DNA of 64,000 nt. Origin: DATLLN01 sp963809205. Lineage in GTDB: Bacteria; Actinomycetota; Thermoleophilia; Gaiellales; JAICJC01. Where the stretch lies: contig CAWEIS010000004.1 of the NCBI GenBank assembly GCA_963809205.1, positions 186,001 through 250,000 on the forward strand, in the 5' to 3' direction. The notes under the pieces were generated by a model, which saw only the letters and a list, made by a program, of their open reading frames with translations, made no database searches and was not told where the DNA came from. The translations under genes were made by a program, and so were the position numbers. Positions 8,908-17,112 of the stretch are shown in pieces. The stretch's first letter is position 1; each line of letters opens with the position of its first letter.

Positions 8908-10023
8908 CTACGCCGGCGCCCCGGCGCCCTTCGCGAGCAGCTCCTTCGCCTCGTTCACCTCGTCCGAGCGGTTCACGCCCAGGCAGGCCGTGAGCTTGCC
9001 GTCCGCGCCGGTGTAGTACGCGACGAAGTCGTCGTCGGCCATCGAGCCGCGCACGTCCACCGCGTCGCCGGCCGAGCCCGGCCCGACGTACTCCATCCAC
9101 GTCCAGTCGGCGAGGTCGGAGAAGAAGTACGGGACGACGTCGTACGGGCCGTCCTGCTTGCCTGCCCACAGCCGGCCGACGTACCCGCCGTGGTTGAGTG
9201 CGACGTCCCAGTGCTCGACGCGGATCCGCCGGCCGTGGATCACGCTCTGATACTCGGCGATGTCGCCCACCGCCCAGACGTCGGGCGCGGCCAGCAGATG
9301 GTCGTCCGTGAGCACGCCGGCGTTGACGTCGAGGCCGGCCGCCCTGGCGAGGTCGACGTTCGGCGTGACGCCGATGCCGGCGACCACCATGTCCGCCTCG
9401 AGGTCGTCGGGGAGGCCGTCGCGGCCGGAGAGGATGCGCACGCCGTGGTCCTCCATGTGCCGCTGGAAGTAGCGGCCGACCTCGGCGCCGAACAGGTGAT
9501 CCCAGATCACCTCGTTCTGCATCGCCAGCGTCACCTCCAGGCCCTTCATGCGGGCGCTGGCTGCGACCTCGACGCCGATGAAGCCGCCGCCCAGCACGGC
9601 CACGTGGCCGCTGCCCCGCTCCAGCAGGGCGCCGACCGCCTGCGAGTCCTCGATCGTGCGGATCGTCTCGGCGCCGTCGAGCGGCCGCGGCGTCGATCCG
9701 GTGGCCAGCGCCAGCCGGCCGAACTCGATCCGCTCGCCGTCCACCTCGATGGTGTGACCGGCGATGTCCACCGCCGTCACGTCCGCGCCCACCCGCAGCT
9801 CGACGTCGTGCTCCCGCCACCAGTCCGCCGGGTGCATGGCGAGCTCCTCGACCGGCTTCTCGCCGCGCAGGAACTCCTTGGTCAGCGGCGGGCGGTGGTA
9901 GGGCGTGTGCTGCTCGCGGCAGACGATCAGCGTCGAGCCGTCGCCGCCGCCCTCTCTGTACTCCTGGGCCACCATCCCGCCGGCGAGTCCGCCGCCGACG
10001 ATCACGTTCTCGAAGCGTGCCAA
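8908..10023 (-). CDS. FAD-dependent NAD(P)H:ferredoxin-reductase-like oxidoreductase
   Basis: Pyridine-nucleotide-disulphide oxidoreductase of the ferredoxin/rubredoxin reductase group, 371 residues. FAD site VIVGGGLAGGMVAQEYRE at the N-terminus, YHRPPLTKEFL as in ferredoxin reductases, NAD site VAVLGGGFIGVEVAASA near 145, and the second FAD motif DVWAVGDIAEY near 265. The C-terminal part has the dimerisation-like region of putidaredoxin reductase relatives. It would pass electrons from NAD(P)H to a small iron-sulfur protein; none is adjacent. It ends just before the ABC permease gene and is transcribed with it. Confidence 0.85.
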   Translation of the reverse strand: MARFENVIVGGGLAGGMVAQEYREGGGDGSTLIVCREQHTPYHRPPLTKEFLRGEKPVEELAMHPADWWREHDVELRVGADVTAVDIAGHTIEVDGERIEFGRLALATGSTPRPLDGAETIRTIEDSQAVGALLERGSGHVAVLGGGFIGVEVAASARMKGLEVTLAMQNEVIWDHLFGAEVGRYFQRHMEDHGVRILSGRDGLPDDLEADMVVAGIGVTPNVDLARAAGLDVNAGVLTDDHLLAAPDVWAVGDIAEYQSVIHGRRIRVEHWDVALNHGGYVGRLWAGKQDGPYDVVPYFFSDLADWTWMEYVGPGSAGDAVDVRGSMADDDFVAYYTGADGKLTACLGVNRSDEVNEAKELLAKGAGAPA

Positions 10024-10036
10024 CTCGGGGTTCTCC

Positions 10037-11113
10037 TTACTCCCAGCGGAAAGTGCGCAGCGACAGCGCCGCCAGCACCGCAGTCACGCCCAAGAGTACC
10101 CCGAACTCGGGGAGCACACTCATGAAGCCCTGGTCGCGCACGATGGTGTCGCGCAGGCCGTTGGCCAGGTAGTAGAGCGGCAGCACCTTGGCGATCGTCT
10201 GCACGAAGTCGGGCATCGCCGACACCGGAAAGAACGTGCCCGAGAGGAACATCATCGGGTTCGTGATCACGTTCGTGACAGCGTCCGCCGTCTCCGGCTC
10301 GCCGACCATCGACCCGATCGTGAAGCCCATCGCCAGGAAGCACAACGTGCCTGCCAGGGCGATCGGGATCGCGGCCCACGCCGTGGCCGAGATCTCCACG
10401 CCGAACACCGCGCCGCCGAACACCACAAGCACGATCAGCTGCAGCGTCGCCAGTACGAGCGACGCGGCGATCCGAGCCACCAGGAACTCCCACAGCGGCA
10501 TCGGCGTCAGCTTCAGGCGGCGCAGGATGCCCTGCTTGCGCCAGTTGACCAGCACGGTGGACAGGCCGATCACCGCCGAGATCATGATCGAGATGGCGAT
10601 CACGCCCGGCAGCAGGAAGTCGAGGTAGTCGAGCTGGTTGGAGTCCACCGAGATCGCCCGGTACTGCACGGCGGGCTGCGAGCCGGTCGCGTGGAGCGAC
10701 ACCTGATCGGCGGCGCCGCTGACGACGCCCTGGATGATCCCGGCCTGGGTGGACGACGCGTTGGAGTAGGAGAGGGTCGCGTTGACCTGGCTCGAGCCGG
10801 CCGGCGTCAGCACCAGCAGCGCATCCGAGTCACCGTCCTTGACGCGCTTCTGCTCCTCGGGCACGGACTTGGTGCTGCGCTTGACGGTGACGCCGTCGGT
10901 GCGGTCGAGCACGGCCACCATCTGCCGCGCCTGCGGCGAGTGGGAGCGGTCGATCACCGTGATCGTGCCGGCGTCGATCGACTGCCCGAACAGCAGCCCG
11001 AGCAGCGTCAGCAGGATGATCGGGAAGACGAACGACCAGAACAGCGCGACCCGCCGGCGGAACATCATCTTCAGCTGGGCGATCGTGGTCGCCCAGATCC
11101 GGCCGGCCCTCAT
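10037..11113 (-). CDS. ABC-2 type exporter permease
   Basis: Membrane subunit of an ABC-2 exporter, 358 residues. One N-terminal helix (FWSFVFPIILLTLLGLLFG) is followed by a roughly 140-residue extracytoplasmic domain, then five membrane segments from about residue 165 to 350, the arrangement of YhgE/DrrB-like exporters with a large outer loop. Stop precedes the flavoprotein start by 13 bp; its start overlaps the ATPase stop by four bases (ATGA). Substrate unknown. Confidence 0.85.
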   Translation of the reverse strand: MRAGRIWATTIAQLKMMFRRRVALFWSFVFPIILLTLLGLLFGQSIDAGTITVIDRSHSPQARQMVAVLDRTDGVTVKRSTKSVPEEQKRVKDGDSDALLVLTPAGSSQVNATLSYSNASSTQAGIIQGVVSGAADQVSLHATGSQPAVQYRAISVDSNQLDYLDFLLPGVIAISIMISAVIGLSTVLVNWRKQGILRRLKLTPMPLWEFLVARIAASLVLATLQLIVLVVFGGAVFGVEISATAWAAIPIALAGTLCFLAMGFTIGSMVGEPETADAVTNVITNPMMFLSGTFFPVSAMPDFVQTIAKVLPLYYLANGLRDTIVRDQGFMSVLPEFGVLLGVTAVLAALSLRTFRWE

Positions 11114-11986
11114 TCGCGGAACGCCCTTCCGGTCAGGTTGAGGAACACGTCCTCCAGGCTCGGCCCGCGCACGCTGAGGTCGTCGATCACCACGTCTTCG
11201 TTACGGGCGCGCTGGAGGATCTCCAGCACGGCGGCCTGCGCGTCGTGCGCGTAGATGACCTTCTCCTCGCCGTCCTCGGCGTACGAGATGCGGACGTCGG
11301 CGCCCAGTGACGCGATCAGCCCGGCGGGCGTGTCCAGCGCGATCACCTTCGCCTGATCCATGATCGCCACCCGGTCGCACAGCTCCTCGGCCTCCTCGAG
11401 GTAGTGCGTGGTCAAAACGACGGTCTTGCCGCCCTCCTCGTTGATCGCGCGGATCACGTCCCACAGGTTGCGCCGCGCCTGGGGGTCGAGGCCGGTGGTC
11501 GGCTCGTCCAGGAAGACGACGTCGCGGGTCGTGCACCAGTGCGAGCGCGATCGCCAGCCGCTGCCGCTGGCCCCCGGACATCTCCTCGGCCTGCGCATCC
11601 GCCTTGGCCTCGAGCCCGACCAGGCCAAGCGCCTGCATCGACCGCTCGGGCCCGTCGGTCCGCCCGTAGAACCGCGCGAACAGCTCGAGTAGCTCGCGCG
11701 CCGAGAGCTTGTCGAACAGCGCGGTGGACTGCAGCTGGACGCCGATCGACGACTGGATGTCCCGCGGATCGGGCCATACCGGCCGCCCGAGCACCGAGAC
11801 CTCGCCGCCGTCGGGCTTGCGGAGCCCCTCGATCATCTCCAGCGTGGTCGTCTTGCCCGCGCCGTTGGGTCCGAGGATGCCGAACGACTCGCCGTTCTTG
11901 ACCTCGAAGCTGACCGCATCGACCGCGACGTGGTCACCGTACCGCTTGGTGAGCCCGCTGACCGTGATGGCGTCGTCGCCTGCCAT
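11110..11986 (-). pseudogene. ABC transporter ATPase, frameshifted
   Basis: Partner of the adjacent permease. First frame: Walker A GPNGAGKTT (about 39-47), Q-loop QLQSTALFDKLSARELL, signature MSGGQRQRL. The frame breaks after LALVHDP at about 11521-11528; the other frame carries Walker B DVVFLDEPTTGLDPQ, the H-loop LTTHYLEEAEEL, and ends with SLEDVFLNLTGR typical of DrrA/NatA-type exporters. Dropping one base in the break restores about 291 residues, so all functional motifs exist. Probably an indel error or recent mutation. Confidence 0.8.
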
Positions 11987-11996
11987 GCGGGGGCGG

Positions 11997-12002
11997 ATGA
12001 TA
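11997..12002 (-). promoter_or_regulatory. -10 box upstream of the ABC exporter operon
   Basis: TATCAT on the minus strand, ten bases before the ATG at 11986. The same TATCATCCGC string precedes dcd (62829-62820). Confidence 0.45.
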
Positions 12003-12058
12003 GTGACACCGCGCCGGTCGTATCACCTGCAGATGTGGGAGCGCCTGACTGGAGCCGC

Positions 12059-12541
12059 TCAGGCGGGGCGCTTTGGCACCAGCACCTTGCGGCGGAACTC
12101 GCAGACCACCTCGCCGCGCTGGTTCGTGCCGATGGTCTCCACCGTGACGACGCCTCGGTCGGGCTTGCTCTTCGACTCGACCTTGTCGAGCACCGTCGTC
12201 TGCGCGTAGATCGTGTCGCCGTGGAAGGTCGGCTTGGCGTGCTTCAGCGACTCGATCTCGAGGTTCGCGATCGCCTTGCCGGACACGTCGGGCACGCTCA
12301 TCCCGAGCACCAGCGAGTAGACCAGGTTGCCGACCACCACGTTCTTCCCGAACTGCGTCTCGGTCTCGGCGTAGTGCGCGTCCGTGTGCAGCGGGTGGTG
12401 GTTCATCGTGATCATGCAGAACAGGTGGTCGTCCGCCTCGGTGATGGTCTTGCCCGGCCAGTGCTTGTAGACGTCGCCCACCTCGAAGTCCTCGAAGTAG
12501 CGGCCGAAGCGGGTCTCCCGGGCGTCGATCGTGCGGCTCAT
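12059..12541 (-). CDS. MaoC-like hydratase, candidate mesaconyl-CoA hydratase
   Basis: Hot-dog fold R-type enoyl-CoA hydratase of 160 residues. Seen: YFEDFEVGDVYKHWPGKTIT, the hydratase motif region NHHPLHTDAHYAE (catalytic Asp/His region of MaoC proteins), and the C-terminal GVVTVETIGTNQRGEVV. Overlaps the acyl-CoA dehydrogenase gene by ATGA and follows a CitE-like gene, the order of mch-mcd-mcl genes of the ethylmalonyl-CoA pathway. There it would hydrate mesaconyl-CoA to beta-methylmalyl-CoA. Mesaconyl-CoA hydratases of Rhodobacter are longer (two hot-dog domains), so the assignment rests on context. Confidence 0.7.
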   Translation of the reverse strand: MSRTIDARETRFGRYFEDFEVGDVYKHWPGKTITEADDHLFCMITMNHHPLHTDAHYAETETQFGKNVVVGNLVYSLVLGMSVPDVSGKAIANLEIESLKHAKPTFHGDTIYAQTTVLDKVESKSKPDRGVVTVETIGTNQRGEVVCEFRRKVLVPKRPA

Positions 12542-13719
12542 AACGCGTACCTCCCAAGCAGTCCACGGGCGACGATCAGCTTCTGGATCTCGGACGTGCC
12601 CTCGCCGATCAGGAGCATCGGCGCGTCGCGGTAGAGCCGCTCGATCTCGTACTCCTTCGAGTAGCCGTAGCCGCCGTGGATGCGGAACGAGTCCTCGACC
12701 ACCTCGTGGCAGATCTCGGAGGCGTAGAGCTTGGCCATGCCGGCCTCGACGTCCGACCGCTCGCCGGCGTCCTTCTTGCGCGCCGCGGACAGCATCAGCA
12801 GCCGGGCGGCCTCGATCTTGGTCGCCATCTCGGCCAGCTTGAACTGGATGCCCTGGTGCTTGGCGATCGGCTTGCCGAACGCTTCCCGCTCCTGGGCGTA
12901 GCGGATGGCAAGCTCGAACGCCCGCTGGGCGACGCCGACGCCGCGGGCCGCGACATTCACCCGGCCGACCTCGACGCCCGACATCATCTGCTGGAAGCCC
13001 TGGCCCTCGACGCCGCCCAGCAGGTTGGCGGCGGGCACGCGGTGGTCGGCGAACACCAGCTCCGTGGTCTCGACGCCCTTGTAGCCCAGCTTCTCCAGCT
13101 GCGGCGGCACGGTCAGGCCGCCGGTCTGGCCGGCGCCCGGCTCCTTCTCCACCAGCAGACAGCTCATTCCGCGGTGGGCCGGCTTCGCCTCCGGGTCGGT
13201 CTTGACCAGCGTCGCGACCAGGCCCGAGCGCAGGCCGTTCGTCACCCACATCTTCTGGCCGTTGACGACGTAGTCGTCGCCGTCGCGGATCGCGCGCGTG
13301 CGGATCGCCTGCACGTCGGAGCCGCATTCCGGCTCGGTCATCGAGAACGCGCAGCGGATCTCACCCGTCGCCATCCGCGGCAGGAAGCGCTCCTTCTGCT
13401 CGTCCGTGCCGTCGCGCATCAGCATGTTGGCGACGATGAAGTGCGTGTTGATGATCCCCGAGATGCTCATCCAGCCGCGGGCCAGCTCGCACACCGAGAG
13501 CGCGTACGTGGTCAGGTCAAGCCCCAGGCCGCCGTGCTCCTCGGGGATCGTGAACCCGAAGATGCCCAGCTCCTTGAGGCCCTCGACGATGTCGTCGGGG
13601 AAGACATCGTCGTGCTCCAGCTGCGATGCCACCGGGATGATCTGCTCGTCCGTGAACTGGCGGACCAGCTCGACGATCTCCCGCTGCTCGTCGGTCAGCC
13701 CCTCCAGCGGCAGACTCAT
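12538..13719 (-). CDS. Acyl-CoA dehydrogenase, candidate methylsuccinyl-CoA dehydrogenase
   Basis: FAD-dependent acyl-CoA dehydrogenase of 393 residues with the three-domain family layout. Motifs: CAFSMTEPECGSDVQAIRT (FAD/substrate signature), NGQKMWVTNGL, EREAFGKPIAKHQGIQFKLA, and SFRIHGGYGYSKEYEIERLYRD with the C-terminal IGEGTSEIQKLIVARGLL. By position between MaoC and CitE-like genes it could oxidise (2S)-methylsuccinyl-CoA to mesaconyl-CoA. Rhodobacter Mcd is about 550 residues; this is the ordinary short type. ATG at 13719 overlaps the upstream stop by one base. Short-chain acyl-CoA substrates are the alternative. Confidence 0.8.
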   Translation of the reverse strand: MSLPLEGLTDEQREIVELVRQFTDEQIIPVASQLEHDDVFPDDIVEGLKELGIFGFTIPEEHGGLGLDLTTYALSVCELARGWMSISGIINTHFIVANMLMRDGTDEQKERFLPRMATGEIRCAFSMTEPECGSDVQAIRTRAIRDGDDYVVNGQKMWVTNGLRSGLVATLVKTDPEAKPAHRGMSCLLVEKEPGAGQTGGLTVPPQLEKLGYKGVETTELVFADHRVPAANLLGGVEGQGFQQMMSGVEVGRVNVAARGVGVAQRAFELAIRYAQEREAFGKPIAKHQGIQFKLAEMATKIEAARLLMLSAARKKDAGERSDVEAGMAKLYASEICHEVVEDSFRIHGGYGYSKEYEIERLYRDAPMLLIGEGTSEIQKLIVARGLLGRYAL

Positions 13720-14639
13720 CAGGCGCCCCCGCCAGGCGCCATGCCGGCCGCCGCGCCGCGGGCGACCACCTGCTCGGCGATCTTGCGGCTGGCCTCGTCG
13801 ATCATCTGGCCCTCGTGCATGACCGCGCCCTTGCGCTCGACCTGCGTCGCGTGCTGGTACGCGTCGAGCAGCCGGCGGGCCTCGTCGAACTCGGCCTGCG
13901 ACGGCGAGAACTCCTCGTTGGCGATCTCGACCTGGGCCGGATGCAGCACCCACTTGCCGTCGTAGCCGATCAGCCGGGCGCGGCGGCACATCCTGCGGTA
14001 GCCGTCGGTGTCCTTGATATCGGTGTACGGCCCATCGATCGCCTGCACGCCATACGCCCGGGCCGCCGTCACGATCTGCGAGAGCACCCAGTGCCACTGG
14101 TCGCCTGGGTACTCGGGGCTGATCGACCCGATCACCAGCTGGCCGACGCCCATGTTCGCGGCGTAGTCGCCGGGGCCGAAGATCAGGGTCTCCAGCCTCG
14201 GCGTCGCCTGCGCGATCTCGCGGATGTTCATCGCGCCGCGCGCATTCTCGATCTGCGCCTCGATGCCGATCCGGTTGGGCAGCTCGTGCTCGGTCTCGAG
14301 CTGCGTCAGCAGGTGATCGATGAAGTGCAGCTGGCCGGCGTCCTCGACCTTGGGCACCATGATGCAGTCCAGCCGGTCACCGGCACCGCCGACGACGGCG
14401 GTGACGTCACCCAGGCACCAGCGCGTGGTGACGCCGTTGACGCGGACGACCCGGGTCTTGCCGGAGTAGTCGTGGGTGCGCAGCGCGTCGACCACCCGGT
14501 CACGCGCGTCGACCTTCTCCAGCGGGGACACGGCGTCCTCGAGATCGAGGAACACCTGGTCGGCCGCGAGTGTCGCAGCCTTGGCGAGCATCTTGTCTGA
14601 CGAGCCCGGCACGGCCAGGCAGGAACGGCGTAGGCGCAA
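13719..14639 (-). CDS. HpcH/HpaI (CitE-like) lyase, candidate malyl-CoA / beta-methylmalyl-CoA lyase
   Basis: TIM-barrel Mg-dependent CoA-ester lyase/thioesterase family, 306 residues. Seen: RRSCLAVPGSSDKMLAKA, the metal-site regions DQVFLDLEDAVSP and RIGIEAQIENARGAMNI (Glu/Asp ligands), and FGPGDYAANMG. C-terminal KWVLHPAQVEIANE is the CitE/Mcl CoA-binding part. In an ethylmalonyl-CoA pathway it would cleave beta-methylmalyl-CoA to glyoxylate and propionyl-CoA. Start is TTG with GGGGGAG eight bases upstream. First gene of a three-gene overlapping operon. Confidence 0.8.
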   Translation of the reverse strand: MRLRRSCLAVPGSSDKMLAKAATLAADQVFLDLEDAVSPLEKVDARDRVVDALRTHDYSGKTRVVRVNGVTTRWCLGDVTAVVGGAGDRLDCIMVPKVEDAGQLHFIDHLLTQLETEHELPNRIGIEAQIENARGAMNIREIAQATPRLETLIFGPGDYAANMGVGQLVIGSISPEYPGDQWHWVLSQIVTAARAYGVQAIDGPYTDIKDTDGYRRMCRRARLIGYDGKWVLHPAQVEIANEEFSPSQAEFDEARRLLDAYQHATQVERKGAVMHEGQMIDEASRKIAEQVVARGAAAGMAPGGGA

Positions 14640-14711
14640 GCGACAACTCCCCCGGTTTGACTGGGCGGTCAGTCTACCGGCGAGGCGCCGGATTCCGCTC
14701 CTCTACCCGCG

Positions 14712-15320
14712 CTAGAGGGTGCCCAGCCGGTCGAGCGGCCAATACCGGAATCGCGCGATGCCCAGAATCTCGTCGCGCGGCTCGGCGCCCCAGACCCGCG
14801 AGTCGTCGGAGTTCTCGCGGTGGTCGCCCATCATGAAGTAGTAGCCCTTGGGCACTTGGATCTTGCCGGCGATCGCCGTCGGCTCACCGTGCACGTACGG
14901 CTCCTTGAGCTGCGTCGCCGGCTCGCCCGGCGGCTGCACCCAGACGTGGCCGTTGCGGCTGAACAGCGTGTCCCCGGGTAGCCCGATCACCCGTTTGATG
15001 AATGTCTGGTCGGAGTAGCCCGTGCGCTGGCTGAGGTCGGGCGTGCTGCAGACGCCGCCGCTGGTGCTCGCCGGCTTGCACACCGGCGGGTGGAACACCA
15101 CGATCTCCCCGCGCTCCGGATCGCGGAACCGCAGCGTCAGCCGGTCAGCGAGCACGCGGTCGCCGGGCAGCAGCGTCGGCACCATGCTCTCGCTGGGCAC
15201 CCTGTAGGGCTTGACGATGTACGCCTGGGCGGCCAGCGCGAGCGCGATGGCGACGACCAGCGTCAGCACCAACTCGACAATCGAGCGGATCGGGGCGGGG
15301 ATGCTGTCCAGGGCGCGCAT
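14712..15320 (-). CDS. lepB: Signal peptidase I
   Basis: Membrane serine protease (Ser/Lys dyad) that removes signal peptides of secreted proteins. One N-terminal membrane segment (VELVLTLVVAIALALAAQAYIV, about 16-37), box B PYRVPSESMVPTLLPGD with catalytic serine near 45, box D FIKRVIGLPGDTL with catalytic lysine near 110, box E GDHRENSDDSR near 168. 202 residues, normal for actinobacteria. An extra Cys-containing loop (VCKPASTSGGVC) sits between boxes B and D. Confidence 0.95.
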   Translation of the reverse strand: MRALDSIPAPIRSIVELVLTLVVAIALALAAQAYIVKPYRVPSESMVPTLLPGDRVLADRLTLRFRDPERGEIVVFHPPVCKPASTSGGVCSTPDLSQRTGYSDQTFIKRVIGLPGDTLFSRNGHVWVQPPGEPATQLKEPYVHGEPTAIAGKIQVPKGYYFMMGDHRENSDDSRVWGAEPRDEILGIARFRYWPLDRLGTL

Positions 15321-15329
15321 GACTGTCGG

Positions 15330-15335
15330 AGGTTA
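15330..15335 (-). promoter_or_regulatory. -10 box upstream of lepB
   Basis: TAACCT on the minus strand, nine bases before the ATG at 15320. Confidence 0.45.
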
Positions 15336-15445
15336 TCGACGGCGGGGCCGAATCGCTGAAGCTGGGGCCCTCGGGAATTGGAACGGTGTGAGGAATCCGC
15401 CTCGCGAAGGCCGTGAGACGCTGTACGGTTTGGGAGGTGAGGGCG

Positions 15446-16921
15446 ATGGCACGACGTCTGATGGTCCCGCTCGCCGTGTCCGCGGCGGCGCTCGCCGCCG
15501 CCGTCCCATCCCAGGCCGCGACCACCTATACGCTGATCGGCCACGGCTGGGGCCACGGCATCGGGCTGTCCCAGTGGGGCGCCTACGGCTACGCCTCGCA
15601 CGGCTGGACGTACAGGCGGATCCTGGCCCACTACTACACGGGGACGGCGATCGACCAGTCCCCGCTGGGCTTCACCGAGCGGGTGGCGATGATGGACGGC
15701 CGGCAGACCGTCCACTTCGGCGCGTCGGCGAAGATGGACGTGATCGCCGAGGGCGACGGCACCACCGCCAGCCTGCCCGCTGGGTCGTACCGCATCGAGG
15801 CGGGCGTGACGGCCGGCTACGAGCGGGTCTGGAACACGACCAGCAACACGATCGTGCTGTCGGGTCTCGCAGCGCCGGTCCAGGTGATCCCCAGCACGGC
15901 GCCGCTGCTGCTGGTCGAGCCCAGCTACCGCGGGTTCGGCAACGACCACTGGCACGGCCAGCTTCGGTTCCTGCTCTCGGGAGGCAACGTCCGGCCGGTC
16001 AACGTCGTCAGTTTGGACAACTACGCGCGCGGCATCGTGCCCTGCGAGGAATCGCCGTCGTGGCCGATCGAGGCGCTCAAGGCGCAGGCCGTCGCCGCCC
16101 GGTCGTACGCCTACCGCACGCGTAACACCGACCAGTCGATCTCCGCGATCGACACCAAGGCGGACGTCGCGAACCAGACCTACTGCCCGATCGAGCGCGA
16201 GGGCACGGCGTCCGCCTCAGCGGTCGCCGCCACCAGCCGCGAGATCGTCACCTACCAGGGCTCGGTCGCCGCGACCTTCTACTCCGCGAGCTCCGGCGGC
16301 CGGACGTCGTCGATGCAGGCGTCGTGGGGCTCGAGCTTCGGCTACCCGTACCTGGTGCCGGTGACCGATCGCTACGACGGCGCCGGCGGCGCCAACCCGA
16401 ACCACACCTGGAAGCCGGTGGTCTACGGCCCGATCGAGCTGGCCCGCAAGTTCGGGCTGAACGGCTCGGTGTTCGCCGTCGACCAGACGATCGACCTGCC
16501 GTCGCAGCGCGTGACGTCGCTGGTGATCCACCGCAAGGGCTTCGCGCCGCTGAGGCGCACGTCGGGCCAGGCCTTCTCGGCCCTCGGCCTGCGCTCGACC
16601 TATTTCCGGCTGCTGGGGGTGACCCTGACGCCGCCGGCGTCGGTCATCAAGGCTCGCAACTTCACGATCACCGGGCGCGTCTGGCCGCGGCCGACGACCA
16701 AGGTGCTCCTGCAGTTCCACGCCGACGGCGTGTCCGGCTGGACGACGGCCGGGACGCCGCTCAAGATCGCCGCCAGCGGCACCTTCTCCGTCGTTCGCCA
16801 CCAGTCGGTGCCGCACTCGTTCCGGGTCGTCCGCAACGCCGCGGTGTCGCCCGTCGTACGCGTTGGCATCCACGCGGCGAAGATGGTGCCACCCTCGAGC
16901 TTGCTCCAGTCATGGGCGTGA
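15446..16921 (+). CDS. Secreted SpoIID/LytB-domain protein
   Basis: Exported protein of 491 residues; signal peptide MARRLMVPLAVSAAALAAA with cleavage near SQA-AT. Directly after it comes GHGWGHGIGLSQWGAYG, then the SpoIID core with ARGIVPCEESPSWPIEALKA and QAVAARSYAYRTR, and a C-terminal beta-rich part resembling an Ig-like/repeat domain (from about residue 390). SpoIID is a lytic transglycosylase in endospore formers; related proteins in non-sporulating actinobacteria are presumed peptidoglycan-acting. ATG 15446 is chosen over an upstream start because GGGAGGTGAGG precedes it. Confidence 0.88.
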   Translation: MARRLMVPLAVSAAALAAAVPSQAATTYTLIGHGWGHGIGLSQWGAYGYASHGWTYRRILAHYYTGTAIDQSPLGFTERVAMMDGRQTVHFGASAKMDVIAEGDGTTASLPAGSYRIEAGVTAGYERVWNTTSNTIVLSGLAAPVQVIPSTAPLLLVEPSYRGFGNDHWHGQLRFLLSGGNVRPVNVVSLDNYARGIVPCEESPSWPIEALKAQAVAARSYAYRTRNTDQSISAIDTKADVANQTYCPIEREGTASASAVAATSREIVTYQGSVAATFYSASSGGRTSSMQASWGSSFGYPYLVPVTDRYDGAGGANPNHTWKPVVYGPIELARKFGLNGSVFAVDQTIDLPSQRVTSLVIHRKGFAPLRRTSGQAFSALGLRSTYFRLLGVTLTPPASVIKARNFTITGRVWPRPTTKVLLQFHADGVSGWTTAGTPLKIAASGTFSVVRHQSVPHSFRVVRNAAVSPVVRVGIHAAKMVPPSSLLQSWA

Positions 16922-17112
16922 TCGCCGTCGGCAAGCGCGACGGCCGGTGGTTCGTCGACGTCCAGGGCTGCTGCGGCATCGGTCACTACCGCCGCGACTA
17001 CGAGCGGGCGCACGCCGTGCAGCTGCTGCAGGACGGCGGCCGCCTGACGGCGTGGGACGCGACCGGGTTCGAGGTGACCGACCGCCGCGGCCGCCAGCAC
17101 CACTACCGCTGA
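16912..17112 (+). CDS. Small conserved-looking protein of unknown function
   Basis: 66 residues, overlapping the 3' end of the SpoIID-like gene by 10 bases and the convergent decarboxylase gene by 10. Sequence features: GKRDGRWFVDVQGCCGIGHY, then a hydrophilic RDYERAHAVQLLQDGG and a C-terminal EVTDRRGRQHHYR. The paired cysteines with nearby histidines could bind metal, but that is a guess. No family recognised; coupling to the upstream gene is the main support. Confidence 0.5.
   Translation: MGVIAVGKRDGRWFVDVQGCCGIGHYRRDYERAHAVQLLQDGGRLTAWDATGFEVTDRRGRQHHYR

Noticed and set aside
15446..16921. SpoIID-like protein as evidence of endospore formation
   Set aside because: No other sporulation gene is seen, and this domain is common in non-sporulating actinobacteria.
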